NCBI GenBank assembly: GCA_003248655.1
Contig: QFPM01000006.1
Span: forward strand, 62,001-126,000
Direction: 5' to 3'
DNA from: Microbacterium sp.
Lineage (GTDB): Bacteria > Actinomycetota > Actinomycetes > Actinomycetales > Microbacteriaceae
DNA: 64,000 nt
The notes under the pieces were generated by a model. It was given only the letters and a program-made list of their open reading frames with translations. It was not told the origin of the DNA and did no database searches. Positions 1-6,496 of this stretch are shown here, piece after piece. The position numbers were made by a program, and so were the translations under genes. Numbering within the stretch: the first letter of the stretch is position 1; every line of letters starts with the position of its first letter.

Positions 1-504
1 GCCGCAGGTGGCGTTGCCGCGGCGGGATCGACGGCGCGCAGGTGGCGGACGGACGGAGCGGCGGGCGGGGCGAGAAGAGCGGTGTTCGACATGAGGATGT
101 CCTTCGGGGTGGAACCCGGGCGGTTCGCCTGGAGCGGGTTCGGTGTGTGCTGCGTGTGGCTCGCATGGATACGGCGGGCCGGTGTGGAGGCATCCCACAT
201 CCGCTTTGTGTGCGGACGGGGTGACTCGGGGCCTCGTGCTCCGTGTTCAGAAGCGGAGCGATGGCCCGGCGGAGTTGACCGTCAGTGACACATTCGACAG
301 CACATGGCAACGCGCGGCATCATGATGCCGGCAGGTCCGTTCGCCTCCCGGGCGGACAGAGTGCGTGCGTTGTCAGTCATGCGCTGATTATGACGAACAG
401 CGTCCGCATGTGTCAAACCGCTCGGTCCCAGAGCTCGAATGATGACGCCGTATGACAAAGTGCTCAGGCGCCGGCGGCGCGCCAACCGGGCGTAACGTGG
501 AGGC
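1..504. other. Left edge, no supported gene
   Basis: No reading frame in this stretch has convincing codon use or a recognisable product. The short open frames on both strands look like by-products of high GC. A TAACGT hexamer at 493-498, six bases before the ATG at 505, is a likely -10 element for the next gene. A small palindrome (GCATCATGATGC) lies near 317-328. A gene that ends just outside the window cannot be excluded. Confidence 0.6.
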
Positions 505-807
505 ATGACCGAGTTCACGTTCGCCGACGAGAAGGATGCCTCGCGCTACACCCTGCACCGCGGCAACGACCTCGTGAGCGTGCTCGACTACCGCGACGAC
601 GGGCGCACGGTCGCCCTCACCCGCGCCTATACGATCCCGACGTTCCGCGGCCACGGCTACGCGGCCGAGATCGTCGCGCGCGCGGTCGCCGACCTCGAGG
701 CCCGCGGCGATCGCGTCGTCAGCCCCGTCTGCTGGTACGTCGCGGACTGGTTCGACGCGCATCCCGAGCGCGCCGGCATCCTCGCCGCGCGCCCCATTCC
801 GCGCTGA
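505..807 (+). CDS. GNAT-family N-acetyltransferase, short YjdJ type
   Basis: A 100-residue protein of the short stand-alone GNAT class (YjdJ/GCN5-related), which lacks part of the classical fold. The acetyl-CoA loop is seen as TFRGHGYAAEIVARA (about residues 47-61), a variant of the usual R/QxxGxG/A motif. It is followed by the conserved late segment VVSPVCWYVADWFDAHPE. The acceptor substrate is unknown. The start is chosen because TAACGT (493-498) lies six bases before the ATG, which suggests a leaderless message. The stop TGA (805-807) is also the first three bases of repeat array A, so the repeat supplies the end of the gene. The next gene is convergent. Confidence 0.85.
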   Translation: MTEFTFADEKDASRYTLHRGNDLVSVLDYRDDGRTVALTRAYTIPTFRGHGYAAEIVARAVADLEARGDRVVSPVCWYVADWFDAHPERAGILAARPIPR

Positions 808-891
808 GAAACCATCGCCGCGCTGAGAAACCATGTGCGCCGTGGTTTCTCAGTCGCCGTGTAGTTTCTCGCGCAAGCGCGTGGTTTCTCG
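805..891. repeat. Modular TGAGAAACCA repeat array A (F-F-R-R-R)
   Basis: Five copies of the 10-nt core TGAGAAACCA or its reverse complement start at 805, 824, 843, 862 and 882, spaced 19, 19, 19 and 20 nt. The first two are forward and the last three reverse. The central pair (823-853) forms a 13-bp hairpin stem with a short loop. The fourth unit is degenerate (TAGTTTCTCG). The array lies between a convergent gene pair and contains the stop codon of the upstream acetyltransferase gene. Confidence 0.9.
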
Positions 892-906
892 CGCGCGGCG
901 GCCGCG

Positions 907-1764
907 TCAGTGCTCCGCGAGCCAGCGGCGCAGCTCGTCGGCGGCGGGCTCCGCCGTGCGGATCAGGGTCTCGTGGTGGTGCCCCTCGACGACGAACGCG
1001 GTCGCATCGGGGATGGCGGCGACGACCTCATCGGTCCACGCTTGCGGCACGACGACGTCGAACTCGCCGCGGATGACGAGCGTCGGCGCGGCGATCCGCG
1101 GGTAGGAGTGCTCGGGGCGGTGCACGAGCATCGCCTTCATCTTGCGACGCAGGTGCGGCCCCGCCCTCACGTACTCGCGCGCGCCGAGCAGCAGCACCTT
1201 GCCGCTCTCGCCGAACAGGTCGCGCCCGAGCCGCCAGAGCTGCGTCAGCGCCTTGCGGTGGTGCCGGTCGACGGTGGGGGCGACGAGCACGAGCCGCGCG
1301 ACCGTCTCCGGGTGACGCACGGCGACCTCCGTCACGACCTGTGTGCCCATCGAGTGCCCGAGAAGGATGACGGGGCCGCGCCCGAGGTGGCGCAGGTACG
1401 CCGCGACGAGGTCGGCGACGCGCTCGATCGCGGGCGTGCGCGCGGGCTCGGGGGCGTCTCCATAGCCGGGCAGGTCGACCGACACGACGAGCGCGTCGCC
1501 TTCGAGACGCCGCGACAGGTCGGCGAAGACCTTCCGTCCCATGCCGATCCCGTGCACGAGGACGATCGTGGCGGATGCCGTGGCATCCCCGCGCCGCTCC
1601 GCGATGAGGGTCGATCCGTCGTGCGTGAACTCCTCGATCTCGCCGTCGTCGACGGGGACATCGGTGAGCTCGTCGATTCGTCGGTCCACGGCATCCGTCG
1701 CCTGATCGACGATCTCGTCAACGGTCGCGGCGGCATCCTTCAGGGGAGTGTCGTCGGTCGGCAT
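907..1764 (-). CDS. Alpha/beta-fold hydrolase
   Basis: A 285-residue alpha/beta hydrolase. The oxyanion-hole segment VLVHGIGMG lies near residues 68-76. The nucleophile elbow GHSMG puts the catalytic serine at 138. A late Asp (GEFDVVVP) and a His in EGHHHETL complete the likely triad. The first 50 residues are an acidic helical extension not usual in the family. The substrate cannot be read from sequence. TAATCT (1771-1776, complement) lies six bases before the ATG, so a leaderless transcript is likely. It is convergent with the GNAT gene and diverges from the DUF2277 gene, leaving little room for other regulation. Confidence 0.85.
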   Translation of the reverse strand: MPTDDTPLKDAAATVDEIVDQATDAVDRRIDELTDVPVDDGEIEEFTHDGSTLIAERRGDATASATIVLVHGIGMGRKVFADLSRRLEGDALVVSVDLPGYGDAPEPARTPAIERVADLVAAYLRHLGRGPVILLGHSMGTQVVTEVAVRHPETVARLVLVAPTVDRHHRKALTQLWRLGRDLFGESGKVLLLGAREYVRAGPHLRRKMKAMLVHRPEHSYPRIAAPTLVIRGEFDVVVPQAWTDEVVAAIPDATAFVVEGHHHETLIRTAEPAADELRRWLAEH

Positions 1765-1817
1765 GATTCGAGATTATGGCCTGGCCATGGGCGATCCCTG
1801 AGCGTACGGTGAGGGGC

Positions 1818-2132
1818 ATGTGCCGGAACATCCACACACTCCACAACTTCGAGCCCGCCGCCACGGAAGACGAGGTGCACGCCGCGGCGCTGCAGTACGT
1901 CCGCAAGATCGCGGGTACGACGAAGCCCTCGAAGGCGAACCAGGATGCCTTCGACCGCGCCGTGGCCGACATCGCCCACGCGACGCGGCACCTGCTCGAT
2001 GACCTTGTGGCGACGGTGCCGCCGAAGGACCGCGACGAGGAGGCCGCGAAGGCCCGCGCCCGGTCGGCCGACCGGTACGAGGCGTTGCAGGCCTACCAGA
2101 GCGCGAAGAAGGCGGAGCGCGCCGCGTCGTGA
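1818..2132 (+). CDS. DUF2277 family protein
   Basis: A 104-residue protein beginning MCRNIHTLHNFEPAAT, the hallmark start of DUF2277. The family is common in actinobacteria and has no established function. The rest is helical and ends in a charged tail. An upstream in-frame ATG at 1776 would add 14 residues, but it lacks a family match. The start at 1818 is preceded by TACGGT (1805-1810) and a GAGGGG stretch. It is convergent with hipA, with only 21 bases between the stops. Confidence 0.85.
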   Translation: MCRNIHTLHNFEPAATEDEVHAAALQYVRKIAGTTKPSKANQDAFDRAVADIAHATRHLLDDLVATVPPKDRDEEAAKARARSADRYEALQAYQSAKKAERAAS

Positions 2133-2153
2133 CCCGCGTCCACCCCGACGAGC

Positions 2154-3431
2154 TCAGTGCCATCCACGCGCTTTTGCATTCGCGGCAATAGAGTTCACGA
2201 CCCTGGTGATGGCGGGGTCGTTGCCTAGGATCACGCGAGCGTCGGCCGCAGCTTGGTCAAAGGCAGTCGTCACGCCGCCGAGGATCCGACGCAGGTGAGC
2301 CTGCGCAGAATCCTGGTCGATGCGTAACTTCCGGGCGGCAACAAGCATTGCCTTCTCGCCGACCCGAGACATCGTGTACTCGCCGTCGATGGACATCGCG
2401 AGCTTCGCCGAGGTTCCCTCGGGCATCGGGTACCGCGCATGGGTACTCAGGTCGTAGAGGGGCGCGAGCGTCGCGCGATCCCCGTGGAGCATGAGCGAGT
2501 AGTTCTTCGCGTGCGCGTCGGTACCGACAGCCGCAAGGTTGAATGCGAGCGCGTCGAAGAACTGTAGTGAGTTGTTCTCTCGGTCGCGTCTGTCCGGGAG
2601 GCTCCGGAAAAGGTCGGCGATTCTCGCTACCCCCGGTCCGCCGTCGCTTTGATACTTCAGGTCCGGAGTAACGCCGAGTGACTGACAGAGGTCCTCTTGG
2701 TGCAGTCGTGTCCACCGTTCACCGACGAGCATCCGGTCGTACCGTCTCGAGATGAAGACGCTATCGCCGAGAGCAGTGGTCGCTAGCTCGCTGTCCGCCA
2801 CGGCGAGGCCAAGGTGCCGGGCTGCTGACATCGTCATGAACTCGTTGATGTGGTGCTCTGTGTAGGGCGGGACTGCTGGCTTGATGACGTACGTCGTCGG
2901 GGTTGAATCCAGCGGTGTCGCCCACTGGCCATCGTGTGTTCTGAAGAGCGCAGTCTTTGGCTGTGCACCGGGGAGCGACCATCGTCCTGCGCGCCTCACT
3001 CCCCACGTGGCTGCGTTGTTGATGAGGTCGCGGATGATTTCTGCGAACTCTTGGTCACTGTGACGCTGGACATGTCCGGTGCGCGTTACCGCGTCGGTGC
3101 TCTCTATGCCCTCCGGCAAGAGCTGCACCGCACCCGCCGCGTCGCGGCCGATGTGGGTGAGGATGGCGAAGGGGTTTCGGGCCGAAACGTGATACTCGAC
3201 ACCGAGTTCGCGGAGCCTTCCGTCACTGTCGGGCAGGAGGCCTTTGAGATACGCGCTCGCGGCGGCGTTCTTGTGCGTCTCGCGGGTGAGGGGCATGGAG
3301 AGCGACAGGGGCGTCGCATCTCGTCGTCGCCTGTATTCATAGTCGTACGTGAAGCTCAGGCTTCCTCGGGTCGTCTGCGCGAAGGTTCCAGCGCGGACGC
3401 CGTCCACATAGGCGCTCAGCTCACCGGCCAT
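2154..3431 (-). CDS. hipA: HipA-type serine/threonine kinase toxin
   Basis: A 425-residue HipA-family kinase. In E. coli the toxin phosphorylates GltX and induces persistence. The N-terminal HipA subdomain is residues 1-110 and the kinase fold follows. Visible motifs are the P-loop serine region WSLPGAQPKTAL (Ser152, matching the autophosphorylated Ser of HipA), ATP-binding Lys184 in YVIKPAV, the catalytic loop TDAHAKN (Asp305) and the metal-binding Asp327 in YDLST. All key residues are present, so the kinase is probably active. The hipB-like gene is upstream and overlaps it by 11 bases, so the two are co-transcribed and probably translationally coupled. Base composition is less GC-rich and codon use less biased than in neighbouring genes, which hints at horizontal acquisition. 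Confidence 0.92.
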   Translation of the reverse strand: MAGELSAYVDGVRAGTFAQTTRGSLSFTYDYEYRRRRDATPLSLSMPLTRETHKNAAASAYLKGLLPDSDGRLRELGVEYHVSARNPFAILTHIGRDAAGAVQLLPEGIESTDAVTRTGHVQRHSDQEFAEIIRDLINNAATWGVRRAGRWSLPGAQPKTALFRTHDGQWATPLDSTPTTYVIKPAVPPYTEHHINEFMTMSAARHLGLAVADSELATTALGDSVFISRRYDRMLVGERWTRLHQEDLCQSLGVTPDLKYQSDGGPGVARIADLFRSLPDRRDRENNSLQFFDALAFNLAAVGTDAHAKNYSLMLHGDRATLAPLYDLSTHARYPMPEGTSAKLAMSIDGEYTMSRVGEKAMLVAARKLRIDQDSAQAHLRRILGGVTTAFDQAAADARVILGNDPAITRVVNSIAANAKARGWH

Positions 3432-3633
3432 CGCTGACGCTCATCTCGAGACCGAGGGCGTTCAGTACCCACAGCACCCTGTGTAGGGTCACTGTGCTCT
3501 TGCCGCGCTCGAATCGGTTGAGCCAGTCGCGGGTCACCCCGGACTCTTCGGCGAGTTGCTGCTGGGATAGGCCTAGCCGCTCTCGTTTCTCGGCCACCAG
3601 TGCGCCCAGGTCAGCGCTTCGCGCGACTCGCAT
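3421..3633 (-). CDS. hipB: HipB-like HTH antitoxin/autorepressor
   Basis: A 70-residue Xre-type helix-turn-helix protein. The recognition segment LSQQQLAEESGVTRDWLNRF lies near residues 22-41. The length fits HipB antitoxins, which bind HipA and repress the operon. GGAGG sits six bases before the ATG at 3633. Four near-identical palindromes lie directly upstream, fitting autoregulation by HipB dimers. It overlaps hipA by 11 bases. Confidence 0.9.
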   Translation of the reverse strand: MRVARSADLGALVAEKRERLGLSQQQLAEESGVTRDWLNRFERGKSTVTLHRVLWVLNALGLEMSVSDGR

Positions 3634-3644
3634 GATTCCTCCGT

Positions 3645-3738
3645 GTGGGATCTATCCCACACGCGGAGTAGTGGGATTTATCCCACTATAACCGTTGTGG
3701 GATAAATCCCACTTGAATGGACATGGGATTTATCCCAC
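3645..3738. promoter_or_regulatory. Four hipBA operators at exact 26-bp intervals
   Basis: Four copies of the 16-bp palindrome GTGGGAT-NN-ATCCCAC lie at 3645-3660, 3671-3686, 3697-3712 and 3723-3738 (the last has one mismatch at its first base). Starts are exactly 26 bp apart, about 2.5 helical turns, so successive sites face opposite sides of the helix. The layout resembles E. coli hipBA, where HipB binds four TATCC-N8-GGATA operators, but the spacing here is uniform. The hipBA promoter must lie within or beside the array. The divergent MFS gene starts 60 bp beyond, so it could be co-repressed. Confidence 0.9.
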
Positions 3739-3798
3739 CTGGATCGTCGACCAAAGGACCCGCCCCGCCCTTACCCGCGTGGGCCTAATCTGAAGGCG

Positions 3799-5274
3799 AT
3801 GACTTCGCCCGCCACCGCCAGCATTCCGCTCGATCCCTCGCAACGCTGGCGGGCCTTCTGGGTGTGCGCGTCGGTCGCCGCCCTCACGATCCTCGATCTG
3901 AGCAAGATCAACGTCGTCCTCCCGTCGATCGAACACGCGCTGGAGGCACAGTCCACGCAGCTGCAACTCGTCGTGTCGGGCTACGTGCTGATGTTCGGCC
4001 TCGCGCTCGTGCCGTTCGGCCGCCTCGGCGACCAGCGGTCGCGGCGGCAGCTGTTCATCGTCGGCCTCGTGCTGTTCACCCTCATGAGCATCGTCTGCGC
4101 GGTTGCGCCGACGATCGAGGTCCTCATCATCGGGCGTCTGCTGCAGGGTATGGCCGCCGGCATCCAGATGCCTCAAGTGCTCGGCACGATCCAGCAGCTG
4201 TTCACGGGGACGGAGCGGGGCCGCGCCTTCGGGATGCTGGGAGCGGTGATCGGCGTCGCGACGGCGATCGGGCCGACCTTCGGCGGCCTCATGATCGCCG
4301 TCGGCGGCGCCGTCGACGGATGGCGGCTGATCTTCTGGATCAACGTCCCGCTCAGCCTCCTGGTACTCGCGGGGGTCGTGTGGATGCTGCCGGTGACGCG
4401 GCGTCGGTCGCCCGGCGCCATCCAACTCGACCCGATCGGCCTCGTGCTGTTCGCGCTCACGATCGTCACGCTCATGTGGCCGTTCCTGTTCACGACCGGC
4501 TCGCCCGACGATGACCCGCGACGGTGGTGGATGCTCGTGCTGTTCGCCGTGTTCGGGGCAGCGTTCGTCCTCTGGGAGCGCCGCTGCGCGGCATCCGGGC
4601 GGGCACCTCTCGTGCCGCTCGCACTCTTCACGGTCGCGTCGTTTCGCAACGGCACTTTGATCGGCACCTCGTACTTCACCGCCATCCCGGCGCTGTTCCT
4701 GCTGACGACACTGTTCCTGCAGCTCGGTGTCGGGGTCGAGCCCGTCTTCGCGGGGATGGTGTCGATCGGGTTCGCGCTCGCGAGCGCCCTGAGCGCGTGG
4801 TACGGCGGCAACCTCGTCGGACGGCTCGGTCGCCCGCTCGTCGTGTGGGGGCTCGGGATCGTGCTCGTCTCGGTCGTCGCGCTCACGATCGTCGCGTACA
4901 CGGTGCCGACGGGCGCCGTCGAGTATGCGATGGCGGGCGCGCTGACCGTCGCGGGCGTCGGGGCGGGCTTCGTGATCGCGCCGAACCAGGCGCTGACGCT
5001 CGCCGAGGTCCCGACGCGCTCCGGCGGCGTCGCCGGCTCGGTGGGGCAGCTCGGGCAGCGCATCGGCGCGGCCGTGGGCACCGCGATCGGACTCTCGCTG
5101 TTCTTCTCCGCGATCTACCGCGACGAGGCGGCGGGCGAGCACGGCATCGAGGTCTTCCACGACGCCTATGCCCTTGGGATGACCGCGGTCGGGGCCTTCC
5201 TGCTGATCGCGTTCGCGCTCGGCATCGTGGATCTGGCCTCGCGAAGACGCGCGCACGGTCGTTCGGACGCCTGA
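3799..5274 (+). CDS. MFS drug exporter, DHA2 (EmrB/QacA) type
   Basis: A 491-residue multi-pass membrane protein of the major facilitator superfamily. About 14 hydrophobic segments and the length fit proton-coupled multidrug exporters of the DHA2 group. The loop 2-3 motif GRLGDQRSRRQLF (about residues 74-86) and the motif C-like stretch near AVIGVATAIGPTFGG are visible. The substrate is unknown. TAATCT (3786-3791) lies seven bases before the ATG, suggesting leaderless transcription. The hipBA operators lie just upstream. The TGA stop (5272-5274) is the start of a single TGAGAAACC repeat unit. Confidence 0.88.
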   Translation: MTSPATASIPLDPSQRWRAFWVCASVAALTILDLSKINVVLPSIEHALEAQSTQLQLVVSGYVLMFGLALVPFGRLGDQRSRRQLFIVGLVLFTLMSIVCAVAPTIEVLIIGRLLQGMAAGIQMPQVLGTIQQLFTGTERGRAFGMLGAVIGVATAIGPTFGGLMIAVGGAVDGWRLIFWINVPLSLLVLAGVVWMLPVTRRRSPGAIQLDPIGLVLFALTIVTLMWPFLFTTGSPDDDPRRWWMLVLFAVFGAAFVLWERRCAASGRAPLVPLALFTVASFRNGTLIGTSYFTAIPALFLLTTLFLQLGVGVEPVFAGMVSIGFALASALSAWYGGNLVGRLGRPLVVWGLGIVLVSVVALTIVAYTVPTGAVEYAMAGALTVAGVGAGFVIAPNQALTLAEVPTRSGGVAGSVGQLGQRIGAAVGTAIGLSLFFSAIYRDEAAGEHGIEVFHDAYALGMTAVGAFLLIAFALGIVDLASRRRAHGRSDA

Positions 5275-5281
5275 GAAACCG
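5272..5281 (+). repeat. Solitary TGAGAAACC repeat unit
   Basis: TGAGAAACCG matches nine of the ten bases of the core found in arrays A-D. It begins with the stop codon of the MFS gene. No second unit is seen at a 19-20 nt distance, so this may be a remnant, a founder, or chance. Confidence 0.5.
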
Positions 5282-5334
5282 CGACAGCGGCGGGCCGACG
5301 GGGCGATGTCGGAGGCCCCACCTACCGTGGGATC

Positions 5335-6486
5335 ATGCGAATCCTGCACACCTCTGACTGGCACATCGGGCGGACCTTCCACGGTCATTCCACGCTCGAG
5401 GCGCTGCGCGGCGTGCTCGAGACGCTGACCGCGCAGGTGCGCGAGCGTGAGGTCGACGTCGTGATCGTCGCGGGCGATGTGTTCGACTCCGCCACGCCCG
5501 CGGCGGGCTGCTACGCGCTGCTCTCCGACACCCTGCGCGCGCTCGCCGAGACCGGCGCGACCGTCATCGTCACGAGCGGCAACCACGATTCGGCCGCCCG
5601 GCTCGGGTTCCAGGCGGGGCTGCTGCGCGACGGCATCCACGTGCTGACCGATCCTTCCGCGATCGGCGCGCCGGTGACGGTCCGCGACGAGCACGGACCG
5701 GTGCACGTCTACGGCATCCCCTTCCTCGAGCCGGCGCTGCTGCGCCACCTCTGGCCCGGCGCCCGGTCGCAGGCATCCGTCCTCGACCACGCGATGGGGC
5801 TTGTGCGCGCCGACCTGGCGGGGCGGGAAGGGGAGCGGTCGGTCGCGATCGCGCACTGCTTCGCCGCGGGGGTCGAGCCGACCCCGCACCTCGAGCGCGA
5901 CATCCAGCAGGGCGGGCTCGATGTCGTGCCGCTCGCCGCGTTCGAGGGCGTCGACTACGTCGCGCTCGGGCACATCCACGGCCGCCAGCAGCTTGCGCCG
6001 CACGTGCGCTACGCGGGGGCGCCCCTGCACTACAGCTTCGGCGAGGGCGACAAGCCGCGCGGGTCGTGGCTCATCGAGCTGGATGCCGCGGGGTTCGCGG
6101 GTGCCGAGTGGCTCGAACTGCCCGTGCCGCGCCGGCTCGTGACCCTGCGCGGCGCGTTCGACGAGCTGCTCACGGGCGACGCGTACGCCGATGCTGAGGA
6201 TGCCTGGGTCTGCGTCGAGTACACCGACGCGCTGCCGCAGGCCGACCCGCTACGGCGGTTGCAGGAGCGCTTCGCGTACTGCGCCAAGGTCGTCCATGCG
6301 CCGGCGGTCGTGACCGCGGCCGACGAGCGCACCTACGGGCAGCGCGTGCGCGCCGCGCGTACCGACACCGAGCTCGTCGAGGCATTCCTGCAGCACGTGC
6401 GTGGTGGCGAGGGCGCGAGCGAGCGCGAGGCCGAGCTCCTGCGCGACGTGCTCGACGAGCGCGTGCGAGCGGAGGCGCTGGCGTGA
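5335..6486 (+). CDS. sbcD: Exonuclease SbcCD, subunit D
   Basis: A 383-residue Mre11-type nuclease subunit. Together with SbcC it cuts hairpins and palindromic DNA and processes broken ends. Phosphoesterase motifs are clear: TSDWHIG (Asp8, His10), GDVFD (near residue 45-49), GNHD (about 82-85), and the late AHCF and GHIHGRQ segments. The C-terminal capping region is present. TACCGT (5323-5328) lies six bases before the ATG. The sbcC start follows the stop by ten bases, giving a two-gene operon. Confidence 0.95.
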   Translation: MRILHTSDWHIGRTFHGHSTLEALRGVLETLTAQVREREVDVVIVAGDVFDSATPAAGCYALLSDTLRALAETGATVIVTSGNHDSAARLGFQAGLLRDGIHVLTDPSAIGAPVTVRDEHGPVHVYGIPFLEPALLRHLWPGARSQASVLDHAMGLVRADLAGREGERSVAIAHCFAAGVEPTPHLERDIQQGGLDVVPLAAFEGVDYVALGHIHGRQQLAPHVRYAGAPLHYSFGEGDKPRGSWLIELDAAGFAGAEWLELPVPRRLVTLRGAFDELLTGDAYADAEDAWVCVEYTDALPQADPLRRLQERFAYCAKVVHAPAVVTAADERTYGQRVRAARTDTELVEAFLQHVRGGEGASEREAELLRDVLDERVRAEALA

Positions 6487-6496
6487 GGGGCGTGTC

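Noticed and set aside
317..328. GCATCATGATGC palindrome near the left edge
   Set aside because: It is a single 12-bp palindrome with no partner, likely chance.
805..891. CRISPR array at the TGAGAAACCA repeats
   Set aside because: The units are 10 nt, spaced at only 9-10 nt, and reverse orientation halfway, which no CRISPR array does. No cas genes are present.
3730..6030. A 766-residue minus-strand frame antisense to the MFS and sbcD genes
   Set aside because: It is Arg/Asp/Glu/His-rich with no domain, and covers two well-supported genes on the other strand.
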